Shown here in pieces: positions 1 through 8,730 of a stretch of DNA of 64,000 nucleotides (its first letter is position 1; every line of letters starts with the position of its first letter). The stretch comes from Bacillus sp. OxB-1 (GTDB lineage Bacteria; Bacillota; Bacilli; Bacillales_A; Planococcaceae). The notes beneath the pieces are model-generated. The model was not told the DNA's origin. It saw only the letters and a list, made by a program, of their open reading frames with translations, and searched no databases. The translations under genes were made by a program, and so were the position numbers. The stretch is from assembly GCF_000829195.1 (NCBI RefSeq), contig NZ_AP013294.1:3173001-3237000 (forward strand), read 5' to 3'.

Positions 1-2
1 AA

Positions 3-353
3 ACGTTGCCGATGGCTTTAATTGAATTGAGTTCATTTGATATGTCATTGTTCGCAAGTGTTTCGAATTGGGGTGGAATTATAATTTATAGCTTACTAGG
101 TTGGGTTCTTGCCTATTCGACAACATTTCTTGCCATGCCAAAAATTGATGCAAGTACGGCAGGGATGGCGAATGCCGTCATGCCAATCGTAGCCTCCGCG
201 GTGGCCATTCTTTTTTATGGTGCCTCCATCCGAGCAGTTGAAATTATTGCTTTGATTTTAGTAGTTATCTCTATCTTAATCGCAGAATCTCGGGACAAGA
301 AAACGATCGATGAAGTAGAGCCTCAAGATTATTATAAACAACCATCCGTCTGA
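3..353 (+). CDS. EamA/DMT-family transporter, C-terminal part (5' truncated by window edge)
   Basis: The open frame enters from the left edge and ends in TGA at 351-353. About three hydrophobic stretches are visible, around the GGIIIYSLLGW, NAVMPIVASAVAILF and EIIALILVVISILIAE segments. They are followed by a short charged cytoplasmic tail. The Gly/Ala-rich penultimate helix with a conserved Pro followed by a final helix resembles the end of drug/metabolite (EamA) exporters. Substrate cannot be told. The gene lies 53 bp before an aldehyde dehydrogenase on the same strand, so the two may be co-transcribed. Family assignment rests on the helix pattern only. Confidence 0.55.
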   Translation, partial: TLPMALIELSSFDMSLFASVSNWGGIIIYSLLGWVLAYSTTFLAMPKIDASTAGMANAVMPIVASAVAILFYGASIRAVEIIALILVVISILIAESRDKKTIDEVEPQDYYKQPSV

Positions 354-406
354 ATCGGGCACGTAAAAATTGTTTTGAAATTAAACATAGAGAGGGAAAT
401 GTCGTT

Positions 407-1885
407 ATGTCAAATACAACAGTTTTAACGGATATCAAACAATTGAATAAGAGCTATATTGCGGGACAATGGGTTGAGGGCCAAAGCGGGCGTGTTTTTC
501 AAAATCAAGATCCGTATGATGGTTCGGTTTTAGCTGAGGTTTCCCTAGCGAACCGGTCCCAGATTCAATATGCTTTTGAAAAAGCGAAAGAAGCTCAGAA
601 AGAGTGGGCAAAAAGCACGGTTGAAGAAAGACAGGATGTATTGTCAAAAGCATTAAATTATTTGGTGGAGCATAAAGATGAAATTGTAGATTTGATTATC
701 CGTGAAACAGGTGGAACTAGATTAAAGGCCGAAGTTGAATTTAGCTTTGGAATTGGCGATATCAAGGAAGCCCTTAAAATGGCAGGCGAGATTTATAAGC
801 CAAAAGATTATCCATCTGGAACACCGAACAAAGTGAACCGTGTATATCGATTGCCTCTAGGTGTCATCACTTCAATCACGCCGTTTAACTTTCCGTTTAA
901 TATGGCAACCCGTACAATATTTCCCGCTATCGCATTAGGGAATAGTGTCGTTCATAAGCCGGATGTACAGGTTGGATTTGTAGGTGGCCAAATATTTGCG
1001 AAAGCTTTTGAGGCGGCCGGATTGCCGGTGGGTGTCTTTAATTCTATTTTAACGGATTTAGAAGAATCCGGAGATGAATTTTTAACGAACCCGAATACTT
1101 CTTTTATCAGTTTTACAGGATCTACAGCGGTTGGCCAACATATAGAAAAAGTGACGGCGGGTTCGTTTAAACAAAAGGCGTTGGAATTGGGCGGCAATAA
1201 TCCGTTAGTCATTCTAGGTGACGCGGATGTTGCGTACGCCGTCGATATTGCGATATTCGGTAAATTCATGCACAATGGACAAATTTGCGCAATTACCAAC
1301 CGAATTATCGTTCATGATGATTTATATGATGAATTTATTGAAAAATATGTGGAACGGGTAAAGGAATTAAAAGCGGGTGATCCAAAAGATTCCAGTACGG
1401 TCATTGGTCCGATTATCAATGAAAGACAAGCCGACAAAATCATGTCAATCATCAAGGCAGCCAAGGAAGACGGCAACAAGTTAGCCGTGGAAGGGAAACG
1501 AGAGGGAAATGTCATCTCCCCATTTGTATTTGTGGATGTGCCGAATGATTCAAAGTTAGCACAAACGGAGATCTTTGGACCCGTAGCTATAATTATTCAC
1601 GCCAAAGATGATCAGGAAGCCATTGAATTAGCAAATAGCACAGAGTTTGGATTGTCTGCAGCCATCATAACGAGTGATTTGAAGCGAGGCGAACGCTTGG
1701 CGTTGGAAATCGAATCAGGCACCACGCATGTCAATGACATGCCCGCAGTGTTAGAAAGTAACGTCCCGTTTGGTGGCGTTAAAAAGAGTGGGATCGGACG
1801 ATTTGGAACCGATTGGATTATCGAAGAGTTCACAACGACGAAATGGGTATCAGTTCAGACCGAAAACATTCAATATCCATTTTAA
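407..1885 (+). CDS. NAD(P)+-dependent aldehyde dehydrogenase, benzaldehyde/vanillin dehydrogenase-like (YfmT type)
   Basis: This 492-residue protein is the normal length for the ALDH superfamily. Visible signatures are the oxyanion-hole Asn in TPFNFPFN (about residue 161), the cofactor Lys in HKPD (184), the FTGST turn of the Rossmann fold (237-241), the general base Glu in LELGG (260), the catalytic Cys in GQIC (294) and the EIFGPV motif. All catalytic residues are present. It should oxidise an aldehyde to an acid in the cytoplasm. Overall similarity is to the benzaldehyde/vanillin dehydrogenase group, but the exact substrate is inferred. The start has GAGAGGG about 9 nt upstream. An IS4-family copy begins only 20 bp after the stop, so any downstream partner gene has been separated. 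Confidence 0.85.
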   Translation: MSNTTVLTDIKQLNKSYIAGQWVEGQSGRVFQNQDPYDGSVLAEVSLANRSQIQYAFEKAKEAQKEWAKSTVEERQDVLSKALNYLVEHKDEIVDLIIRETGGTRLKAEVEFSFGIGDIKEALKMAGEIYKPKDYPSGTPNKVNRVYRLPLGVITSITPFNFPFNMATRTIFPAIALGNSVVHKPDVQVGFVGGQIFAKAFEAAGLPVGVFNSILTDLEESGDEFLTNPNTSFISFTGSTAVGQHIEKVTAGSFKQKALELGGNNPLVILGDADVAYAVDIAIFGKFMHNGQICAITNRIIVHDDLYDEFIEKYVERVKELKAGDPKDSSTVIGPIINERQADKIMSIIKAAKEDGNKLAVEGKREGNVISPFVFVDVPNDSKLAQTEIFGPVAIIIHAKDDQEAIELANSTEFGLSAAIITSDLKRGERLALEIESGTTHVNDMPAVLESNVPFGGVKKSGIGRFGTDWIIEEFTTTKWVSVQTENIQYPF

Positions 1886-1904
1886 TTCCGGATATAAAAT
1901 AAAT

Positions 1905-3304
1905 CACTAGCGTTGCATGAATATTAATTAAATATTCAGTCACCATTCTATCTTTATTTTTGCCAAAAAGGGAAGCACCTGAATAAAGGTAGCGCTGTCC
2001 ATTTGGTAAGTTTATACAGTTATCCATAAGTGACGGGTCAGCAGGGATCGTTACGGTATGCTTCCACTCCTGATTCTACGAAGCCAATACCGGGACGACT
2101 CCCATAGATTAGCGGCTAGAATACGTGAAATCGCCAAGATGGATTTCCTGCTGTTTGTTTCCGATTGAATCAGGACGTTCAGACAATAGGCAATCAGAGC
2201 CAGATAAATCTGGTTTTTCACAGCGTATTCACTTTGACCGTAGAAATGCTTGATCTTCACGTGCTGCTTGAGCCACTTGAAGAACAATTCGATGGCCCAG
2301 CGAGAACGGTAGATTTCGCTGATTTCCTCCGCGGAAATGTCGAAACGATTGGTGATCAGCCGCAATTCGCCCCCCTTGCCATCAGGGATGACAAGGATTC
2401 GGAAAACGTTCTCCGTACAGTTCGGATTGGCGCCTACGAACGCCATCGTGTCGGAAAGGGCATCACTCCCTTCCGGAAGGGAGAATGTGTGGATGGGATG
2501 CAGAACGGCATTCTTCTTCAACCGACAGACGAAGAAAAGCCCATCGTCCGTGAAGCGGTCAAACCGTTCATAATCCACATACCCGCGGTCGAAAACATAC
2601 ATGGCCTCCTTGTCGTCAACAAGCACTTCGAGTTGATTACGGTCGTGCTCCTTGGCGTTCGTGATGACCTCTTTGTCGGGGTAATGAGTGCCGTTTTCAT
2701 CGAACACCAAGCGTATATGCAGCTTTACGCCGGCCTTGGTCTCCCGGAATTCGGCCCATTTAAAATGGTTTACGTTCAACGGGATCGTTGTGGAGTCGAT
2801 GATTTTCAGGAGCAACCCCTTTTTGGGCGAAAGTTTTTGTACAGCGATCTGACTAACCAGTTGCATGAAAAGATTCGACAGAACCGTTGGATCCAACCGA
2901 TTATTCTTTCTGGAAAGCTGCGACACACTGATGGAATCCACGCCGATCGCCCGTTGGAAATCCCGGTTTGTCAGCGCTGCTTCCAGTGCGTGCAGGCTGT
3001 CTGACTCCATTAATTGAGCATACAGCATGAGAAGTGTGTAAGCTTGCGTCGTTAACTTCTTTGTATACCGGTCTTGCCCATGTATGGTCACAATTTCGTT
3101 GAATTTCTCAAAATCAATGGCATTCAGCCATTTACCAAATGAAGTTTTTCGTGTATTCTTGTCCATGAGTTGGTCCTTTGTATTGGATTTGGACAGGAAC
3201 TACCTGTACCTTCCATTATAAAGGACTTTTTCTTTTGGATTCCTTAGATTTTTGAAGGTTTTATGAATTCCTAATCTTCAAAAGATATTAATGCAACACT
3301 AGTG
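1905..3304 (-). mobile_element. IS4-family insertion sequence, copy 1 (1400 bp), with 9-bp target duplication
   Basis: The ends are CACTAGCGTTGCAT at 1905 and the inverse of CACTAGTGTTGCAT at 3304, so 13 of 14 terminal bases match. The same 1400 bp recurs at 12145-13544, which fixes the borders exactly. The flanks carry a perfect 9-bp direct repeat AAAATAAAT (1896-1904 and 3305-3313), the expected target-site duplication, so this copy arrived by simple transposition. One transposase gene on the minus strand fills most of it. The element looks intact. Confidence 0.95.
2051..3166 (-). CDS. IS4-family DDE transposase, copy 1
   Basis: The 371-residue protein has an N-terminal helical domain and an RNase H-like catalytic core. 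The DDE residues fit Asp124 (IIDSTTIPL), Asp193 (VFDRGYVDYE) and Glu293, the last inside the Y-x2-R-x3-E-x6-K signature (YRSRWAIELFFKWLK) that defines the IS4 family. No frameshift or internal stop is seen. It matches the gene at 12291-13406 over its whole length. It is expected to catalyse cut-and-paste transposition of its own element. Confidence 0.95.
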   Translation of the reverse strand: MDKNTRKTSFGKWLNAIDFEKFNEIVTIHGQDRYTKKLTTQAYTLLMLYAQLMESDSLHALEAALTNRDFQRAIGVDSISVSQLSRKNNRLDPTVLSNLFMQLVSQIAVQKLSPKKGLLLKIIDSTTIPLNVNHFKWAEFRETKAGVKLHIRLVFDENGTHYPDKEVITNAKEHDRNQLEVLVDDKEAMYVFDRGYVDYERFDRFTDDGLFFVCRLKKNAVLHPIHTFSLPEGSDALSDTMAFVGANPNCTENVFRILVIPDGKGGELRLITNRFDISAEEISEIYRSRWAIELFFKWLKQHVKIKHFYGQSEYAVKNQIYLALIAYCLNVLIQSETNSRKSILAISRILAANLWESSRYWLRRIRSGSIP

Positions 3305-3432
3305 AAAATAAATATTGAATGTTGATCAAAGTTCTTTTGCTATTAAAAATATTTTCTGCCTTATTATAAATAGCTTTTGAACCTTTCCCGAACTTCAGCC
3401 AACTTATTTGTATGAAAGAATGCAAGCTTAAA

Positions 3433-3470
3433 CAATAGACCGGCCTTCTACGAGGGAGGCCGGTCTATTG
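3433..3470. terminator. GC-rich hairpin, probable terminator of a lost gene
   Basis: CAATAGACCGGCCT pairs with AGGCCGGTCTATTG around a 10-nt loop. No clean T-run follows on either strand. It therefore looks like a terminator stem orphaned by rearrangement; polarity is not clear. Confidence 0.5.
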
Positions 3471-3517
3471 TGAATTGAAATTGAGAGGACCAACTTATAA
3501 AGGGGAGGTCCATTTTA

Positions 3518-3604
3518 GTGAGTACTCCAAAGTTAAATATAATAATTCCAAAAGGTAAGAAAACATTTTATGGTGAGACGGGCTTTGGCATAAGAGTTAT
3601 CTAA
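3518..3604 (+). pseudogene. 28-codon open frame with strong RBS, probably the 5' stub of a lost gene
   Basis: A GTG start is preceded by AAAGGGGAGG at good spacing. The frame runs VSTPKLNIIIPKGKK and on to a stop at 3602-3604. I do not recognise the peptide. The strong ribosome-binding site on so short a frame, inside an IS-disturbed stretch, suggests either a truncated gene start or a small peptide. No partner sequence downstream continues it in another frame. Confidence 0.3.
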
Positions 3605-3736
3605 AATTCAGTTGCTTCTGTTCTGACATGATTGAACGAGTATTGCTTAAAGGTAATAGATATTATCTTTAAAAGCTTTAAAGTAGATAACATTTTATCT
3701 AATAACAGAAAAGTTAGAGATTTTTCGAGAAAACTA

Positions 3737-3765
3737 TTGAAAAAAGTCCGTCTGGACGGTATGAT
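3737..3765 (+). promoter_or_regulatory. TetR-gene promoter with an operator palindrome between -35 and -10
   Basis: TTGAAA (3737-3742) and TATGAT (3760-3765) are separated by exactly 17 bp, a good sigma-A promoter. Inside the spacer lies CCGTCTGGACGG (3748-3759), a palindrome with 5-bp arms and a 2-bp centre. A repressor there would block RNA polymerase. It probably serves autoregulation of the TetR gene starting at 3875 and possibly the oxygenase behind it. Confidence 0.7.
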
Positions 3766-3874
3766 ATATAAAATATTAATACTTTATACTTTATTGTGAA
3801 AAGTAACTCTTTTGTATTGTGGATATTTAATATTGTCAAATGGTAAGTTCTTTAGAAAAAACGGAGGGTTACCC

Positions 3875-4414
3875 ATGGAAAAAGCTAGTATGAAAAAAGA
3901 AGAACTCTTGGAGGCTGCTTCTAGAATAGTAAATAAAAAAGGGGTACGATATCTTACTCTTAACAATGTTGCTAAAGAAGCTGGTGTGAGTAAGGGAGGA
4001 CTACTATATTATTTCCCAACTAAAGACTCTCTGATACAAGGTGGACTTCAGTACATGTTGTCAGAATACACAAGAGAGATGGAGGAAGTTGCGAGCCATG
4101 ATCAAGCCCCAGGAAACTTATTAAGAGCGTATATAGATGTAACAGTAAATGATGAACAGCCTTTAACAAGTAATTTGCTGGCCGCAATTGCTATTAATCC
4201 TGAACTGTTAAAGTCATCTCAAGAATGGTATCTACGATGGCAGGAAAAGATTGAGGAAAATGGAGTGGACCCAGTCATGGCTACTATTATAAGGTTAGCT
4301 GCTGACGGGGTGTGGTTTAATGAATTATTTGGATTTTCTTTTCTAGATGAAACTTTTAGGGAAAGAGTAGTAGAAAAATTAATGGAATTATCAGAGGGAG
4401 GGCCATTTGAATAA
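3875..4414 (+). CDS. TetR/AcrR-family transcriptional regulator
   Basis: This 179-residue regulator has an N-terminal helix-turn-helix (about residues 5-50: TLNNVAKEAGVSKGGLLYYFPTKDSLI), typical of TetR repressors. The C-terminal all-helical ligand domain resembles no regulator of known ligand that I can name. The ATG at 3875 is preferred over an in-frame ATG 63 bp upstream, because ACGGAGGG lies just before it and the upstream extension has no RBS and no HTH role. The gene sits 130 bp before a Rieske oxygenase on the same strand, which is its likely target. The coding sequence is visibly AT-rich compared with the core genes. Confidence 0.85.
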   Translation: MEKASMKKEELLEAASRIVNKKGVRYLTLNNVAKEAGVSKGGLLYYFPTKDSLIQGGLQYMLSEYTREMEEVASHDQAPGNLLRAYIDVTVNDEQPLTSNLLAAIAINPELLKSSQEWYLRWQEKIEENGVDPVMATIIRLAADGVWFNELFGFSFLDETFRERVVEKLMELSEGGPFE

Positions 4415-4431
4415 AAAATTTATTCTTTATT

Positions 4432-4443
4432 AAAGGAGGTGAT
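4432..4443 (+). other. Orphan full-length Shine-Dalgarno sequence
   Basis: AAAGGAGGTGAT is complementary to the whole 16S rRNA anti-SD tail, yet no gene follows. Two codons after the overlapping GTG comes a stop (GTG ATG TTT TAA). It may be the relic of a deleted gene between the TetR and oxygenase genes, or a minimal leader peptide. Confidence 0.4.
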
Positions 4444-4544
4444 GTTTTAAGAAGAGATAGTAATATTATTTAATGCTTACTTGTAACCGCTGTCATGGCA
4501 ATTATTTGAGGTGTTCTATAGGCTAAAAAATGAGGAGGTATATC

Positions 4545-5675
4545 ATGAGAGTAACAGAAAAGAGGAAACTTTTCCCACACCGTTATAATTCTAGTGTAGA
4601 TATTTCCTATACTCTACCAGCTCCGTATTATAAGGATCCGGGAATATTTGAGTTAGAAAAGGAAGAAATATTTTATAAAAATTGGGTTTTAGCTGGTCAC
4701 GTTGAAAAAGTTAAAGAGGTTGGTGATTATTTCACTTTCAATGTACAAGATCAAGAGTTATTTGTAATTAGGGGGAAGGATAATAAAATCCGAGCTTTTT
4801 ACAATGTGTGTTCACATAGGGGGCATGAACTTGTAAAAGGAAGTGGAAATGTAAAAGCAGTGATCACATGCCCTTACCATGCATGGACATACAAAACAGA
4901 TGGGAAATTTAATGCCGGTCGAGGAACAAACGAAATTAAAAAATTTAATCCTGAAGAAGCGTGTTTAAAACCGGCGAAAGTAGAAATTTTTGCTTCCTTT
5001 ATATTTATCAATCTAGATACCAAAGCGAAATCATTACAAGATCTAATGCCTGGCGTAGAGGATGACATTCTTAAGAAAATTCCGGAAGTCGATAAGCTTA
5101 CTTTGCATACAAGGCTTGAATATCACGTAAAAGGGAATTGGAAAGCAGCGATAGACAATTATTTAGAATGTAACCATTGCCAGGCTAATCACCCGGGCTT
5201 TTGCCAAACTATCGATGTTAAAAACTATCAAATAGAAGTATTTGAATATCATTCAACTAATGGAGGACCTCTATTAATTAATGGAGAAAGCGCTTATAGT
5301 GTTGGGGATTCACCAGAGCACGATCAATATGAAGGGTGGTTCCTGTGGCCAACGACAACATTTGGTTATATGCCCGGAGAACCACAATTAATTCTATTCC
5401 ACTTTGTGCCTACTGGGCCTGATACGGTCATAGAATACTTTGATTTTTACTTTTTAGATAAGGAAATGACCCCTGAAAGAAAAGAAGTGTTAGAGTTTTT
5501 TGATAAGACACTTCAACCCGAAGATATTACACTTATTGAAAGTGTCCAAAGAGGGTTTAGTTCCAATGGCTATTATGACGGTCGATACGTAGGTAATGAT
5601 GAACGCACTGATATTAGTGAACATGCTCTCCATCATTTTCATGGATTAGTGCTAAAATCTCTGGGAGCATTATAA
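4545..5675 (+). CDS. Rieske non-heme iron oxygenase, alpha subunit (CntA/GbcA-like)
   Basis: The 376-residue protein has a complete Rieske [2Fe-2S] site: Cys89-x-His91 (CSHRGH) and Cys109-x2-His112 (CPYH). The catalytic domain has the mononuclear iron motif around DNYLECNHCQANH, with His211 and His216 as ligands and Asp204 as the likely inter-subunit electron bridge. The ENW/WKAAIDNYLEC pattern is closest to oxygenases acting on quaternary amines (carnitine, glycine betaine), but substrate is inferred. The ATG at 4545 is chosen because AGGAGG lies 7 nt before it, whereas the ATG at 4530 overlaps that site. No reductase gene is adjacent, so electrons must come from elsewhere. Confidence 0.85.
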   Translation: MRVTEKRKLFPHRYNSSVDISYTLPAPYYKDPGIFELEKEEIFYKNWVLAGHVEKVKEVGDYFTFNVQDQELFVIRGKDNKIRAFYNVCSHRGHELVKGSGNVKAVITCPYHAWTYKTDGKFNAGRGTNEIKKFNPEEACLKPAKVEIFASFIFINLDTKAKSLQDLMPGVEDDILKKIPEVDKLTLHTRLEYHVKGNWKAAIDNYLECNHCQANHPGFCQTIDVKNYQIEVFEYHSTNGGPLLINGESAYSVGDSPEHDQYEGWFLWPTTTFGYMPGEPQLILFHFVPTGPDTVIEYFDFYFLDKEMTPERKEVLEFFDKTLQPEDITLIESVQRGFSSNGYYDGRYVGNDERTDISEHALHHFHGLVLKSLGAL

Positions 5676-5995
5676 AATTGAGCCCATTCACATTTATTTT
5701 CAAACTTGCCGGCCAAGCAAAATATTCATGTTAAATGTGAATGAGCTTAATTAAATTATAGTTTGATTGACTCCATAAGTAAATTCTTTTAACTGATTTT
5801 AGACGAAAGTCAAATATGCAGATAATAAATATCTGTGAAGGATAAAAGAATTTTGTTGGTTCCTAAGAGTATCGTTACGTAAAGTAATGATACTCTCCAT
5901 TAAAATCTAAAGATTTTAAACCTCACGTATTTTGTATTGGCTATATGGAAAAGTCTAATTCCCTTTTTAATTAAATTAATAATGCGGAGGCTAAT
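5676..5995. other. Gap of about 320 bp with three inverted repeats, no gene
   Basis: A long imperfect hairpin (arms near 5681-5696 and 5732-5747) follows the oxygenase stop and may terminate it. A second stem, GAGTATCGTTAC paired with GTAATGATACTC, lies at 5867-5895. A third AT-only palindrome sits at 5900-5919. No open frame with an RBS was found. The IS1182 element begins at its right border. Confidence 0.6.
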
Positions 5996-7652
5996 TAGGG
6001 ATTACTGAACAACCCTCATCAAGCTACCTTAAGGATAAGTTTCTTGGAAAATAAACGTTCCGATTTTTCGATTGAATGTAGGAAAAACGACAAAAAAGTA
6101 TCCCGGAGGATCTTTTCGAGGTTCATGATGACCAGCTGGAGGGCAATCGTCGTCTCGCTTGTGGTTTGCAGGCGTGTTCGAATAAGACCCAGCCCGTATG
6201 CGCGTTTGCCTTCGCCGAATTTCCCTTCGATGGCGTTGCGCTCGCCGTGGTCCTGTTTCTCCAACTTCTTCTGTTCTGCACGTACATGCTGGTCTTTGGC
6301 GGGCCTGCCGAGTTTCGGACCGCTCAACCGAATTCCGAGTTCTTGACAGAACTTCCGGTTGTCCCGGGTTCTGTAGATGGTATCCGCCAGGACGGCTTCC
6401 GGATAGTGGCCGAACCGTTCCTTGTACGCCAGGATAGCGTCTTTCAATAGGGTTCCTTCATTGTAGGCGTCCCATTGCAGCGTCTCAAGATACGCATACC
6501 CATCGACCAGACTGACAGAGAGTTTTGCGCCGAATTCGACGGATGCTTTCGCTTTTCCCCGGACAATCGGACGGATATACGGCTGCGCAATGCTGACTAC
6601 GCGGTCCTGGATGGAATGAGTATCGCCCTCGAACAGGATGGTTTGCTGACGGAACAGCTCCTGGATGACCAGCAGGTCTTTGTACTGTGCCCGTGTCAGC
6701 CTGTCGAGCCCGACTTCATTCGCAAGATCTTCCACGTGCTTCAAATCTCGACGAACATAGGAAAGCTGTCCCTTCAGGCAAGCCTGGATCTTTTCGTAGC
6801 CGGGTTTTCGCTGCTTGGACAAGGCAAGGTATTCCTTCCGGGCTTTCCGGCGGTAGGTACGCGGTTTTTTGGACCCATGGCCCCGTTTCGCATGCAACCG
6901 ATCAATCATCGTTTCGAGCTTTTCCCTTGCCTGATTCAAGAGACCGATATCCGTCGGATACGCAATATCGGAAGGGGCGCAGGTGGCATCGATCAGTAGT
7001 TTTCCTTGTTTGTAGATGGGGGCTGATTCTTCGGGACGCCGGGCCTCCGGTTTCGCTGCCGGGCTTCCGCTCCCGCCCCTCGGCTCATCGTCATCCGGAC
7101 CATCCGAATCCTTGGGGTTCGCCGGTTTCCGATGTGCCGCTGTGATGGATTCGTTCACTTGATTCACCAGATCCGCGTTAAAACGCTTCCGGAAATGGGT
7201 CAGTGAAGAGGCATGGAACGGCGGGGTTTCCTGAAAAGCGGGAAGCCCGATGAAATATTGCATATAGGGGTTTTCAGTAATCGCTTCTACGGTTTCTCCA
7301 TCACTCAATCGGAGACGTTCCTTGATGATCAGCGCTCCAAGTGCAAGCTGCACGGTGTACGCCTTACTCCCCTGATTGGGGTCGCCGAGTGACTCGAGAT
7401 ACGCTTCCTCCAGGTCGGCCCAAGGAATGACAGAAGCCATGCGAACCCAACGGTTATCCGGGTTCAAGTGCCCTCCGAACGGCAAAAAGAATTCGTGTGG
7501 CAGGATCATTTGTTTGGCGTTGTGTTCATACATGACATGTCCTCCTGTGCAGTGTATTAGTGAGTTTTATTTTTTCGGTATGCACCTGTTTCGACAAAAA
7601 AGGCGTCAAACCCTTTATTTATATGGGATTATAAGTTGTTCAGCAATCTCTA
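5996..7652 (-). mobile_element. IS1182-family insertion sequence
   Basis: The ends TTAGGGATTACTGAACAAC (from 5996) and the inverse of TTAGAGATTGCTGAACAAC (to about 7653) match at 17 of 19 positions, giving an element of about 1.66 kb around one transposase gene. A clear long target duplication is not visible; only a few A/T bases repeat at the borders, so the exact ends are uncertain by 1-4 bp. The base composition is distinctly more GC-rich than the flanking AT-rich DNA. Confidence 0.85.
6019..7533 (-). CDS. IS1182-family transposase
   Basis: This 504-residue transposase has the usual IS1182 layout. It has an N-terminal DUF772-type domain (VQLALGALIIKERLRLSDGETV, TPPFHASSLTHFRKR), a first catalytic Asp in LLIDATCAPSD, a variable Pro/Gly-rich linker near residues 145-170, a second Asp in AVLADTIYRTRDN and a Glu in RNAIEGKFGEGKR. 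The frame is intact. An ATG start is preceded by AGGAGG. It mobilises the enclosing element. Confidence 0.93.
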   Translation of the reverse strand: MYEHNAKQMILPHEFFLPFGGHLNPDNRWVRMASVIPWADLEEAYLESLGDPNQGSKAYTVQLALGALIIKERLRLSDGETVEAITENPYMQYFIGLPAFQETPPFHASSLTHFRKRFNADLVNQVNESITAAHRKPANPKDSDGPDDDEPRGGSGSPAAKPEARRPEESAPIYKQGKLLIDATCAPSDIAYPTDIGLLNQAREKLETMIDRLHAKRGHGSKKPRTYRRKARKEYLALSKQRKPGYEKIQACLKGQLSYVRRDLKHVEDLANEVGLDRLTRAQYKDLLVIQELFRQQTILFEGDTHSIQDRVVSIAQPYIRPIVRGKAKASVEFGAKLSVSLVDGYAYLETLQWDAYNEGTLLKDAILAYKERFGHYPEAVLADTIYRTRDNRKFCQELGIRLSGPKLGRPAKDQHVRAEQKKLEKQDHGERNAIEGKFGEGKRAYGLGLIRTRLQTTSETTIALQLVIMNLEKILRDTFLSFFLHSIEKSERLFSKKLILKVA

Positions 7653-7784
7653 AATACTTTGTAAATAATTTTCGAGGCTCCATTGTTTGCATCATTGAAT
7701 AATTGTTTTTCACAAAAAGTACCACCTAAAGTTTAAATTCTTCGAAGTCTGCTCCGTTTTTAAATGCCTTTTTTCCTTTTATGC

Positions 7785-7810
7785 TATGATGATAAAGTAT
7801 TCGGTTACCG
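7785..7810 (+). promoter_or_regulatory. Probable promoter and MerR-type palindrome before the MerR gene
   Basis: A -10-like TATGAT (7785-7790) is followed by the palindrome CGGTTACCG (7802-7810) about 25 bp before the coding start. A palindrome of this kind next to a merR-type gene is a plausible autoregulatory site. No convincing -35 is seen. Confidence 0.4.
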
Positions 7811-7836
7811 TATAGTCAAGAGTGAAGAGGTGAAAA

Positions 7837-8658
7837 ATTGGGGTTTACAAAAAACTTTTTGCGACAGGAGAATTTGCAGATTTATGTGGTGTGAAAAAGC
7901 AAACGCTTTTTCATTATGATGAAATCGGTCTTTTAAAACCAGAGTATAAAAACGAAAATGGGTATCGCTATTATTCCGTTCAACAAGCAGAGGTTTTTAG
8001 CGTGATTGAAATGCTAAAAGAAATTGGTATGTCTTTAGCAGAAATTAAAAACTTTTTACATTTCAAAACACCAATGGAAACCATTGCATTATTAACGGAA
8101 AAAGAAGAGATGATGAAAAAGAAAATCATGAAAATGCAGCGTACACAGCTAATTATACAAAACAAGAAAAAGCATATTGAAGAAGCATTACGGTTGAATT
8201 TTGATCGGTTTACAATAGAAAAAATGGGAACAGAATACTATGTATTAAGTGAAAGTATTTTAAACTGCTCTGATAAAGAATTTACGAAGTTGATTATGTC
8301 GTTTATTAAATATACAAAGCGAGAAAGACTTGATACTGGCTATCCTATTGGAGGTTTGATTCGTCAAGAGCAGGTAGAGGCGGGAGATTACTGGAATTAT
8401 TCGCATTTTTATATGCGTGTGGCTCAATCTGATTTAGCAGAACCTTTTATCAAAAAAGCGGGAAAATACGTTGTTGGCTATCATAAAGGAAGTTATGTGA
8501 CGATTCAAGAAACCTATAAAAAAATGAAAAATTATTTGGATAAGGAAGGGTATCGTATTTGTGGTGATAGTTTTGAGGAGTATGTAATTGATGAGGTAAG
8601 TGTAAGTGGGGAAAATAATTATGTAACAAAAATAATGATACAAGTAGAAGAAAAGTAA
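7837..8658 (+). CDS. MerR-family transcriptional regulator with effector-binding domain; non-standard start
   Basis: The protein carries a winged HTH (FATGEFADLCGVKKQTLFHYDEIGLLKPE), a coiled-coil dimer helix (about residues 80-125) and a C-terminal domain resembling GyrI-like small-molecule binding domains of multidrug regulators. The first standard start in frame is GTG at 7891, but that would delete the first half of the HTH. The frame stays open upstream to ATT at 7837, which begins IGVYKKLFATGEF and follows AGAGGTG at 4-5 nt. I therefore set the start at 7837 as an ATT start or a mutated ATG. TTG at 7838 is out of frame. The gene is AT-rich relative to the core and ends before a strong terminator at 8731. 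Confidence 0.75.
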   Translation: MGVYKKLFATGEFADLCGVKKQTLFHYDEIGLLKPEYKNENGYRYYSVQQAEVFSVIEMLKEIGMSLAEIKNFLHFKTPMETIALLTEKEEMMKKKIMKMQRTQLIIQNKKKHIEEALRLNFDRFTIEKMGTEYYVLSESILNCSDKEFTKLIMSFIKYTKRERLDTGYPIGGLIRQEQVEAGDYWNYSHFYMRVAQSDLAEPFIKKAGKYVVGYHKGSYVTIQETYKKMKNYLDKEGYRICGDSFEEYVIDEVSVSGENNYVTKIMIQVEEK

Positions 8659-8730
8659 GCAAGCTGCTCCTTTTTTCAACCGTTTTAGTTTTCTTAAAGC
8701 ATTTCATAACCATTACTAAGTAAATGAAAC

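Larger units (their letters stand above)
3305..3736. other. Gap of about 430 bp with a strong hairpin and one short open frame
   Basis: After the IS copy comes AT-rich DNA without a full-length gene. It contains a long perfect hairpin at 3433-3470 and a 28-codon frame with a good ribosome-binding site at 3518-3604, both listed separately. The remainder up to the TetR promoter shows nothing recognisable. Confidence 0.6.

Noticed and set aside
2165-3004. 279-codon plus-strand frame inside each IS4 copy
   Set aside because: Antisense shadow of the transposase gene; no RBS and no recognisable motifs.
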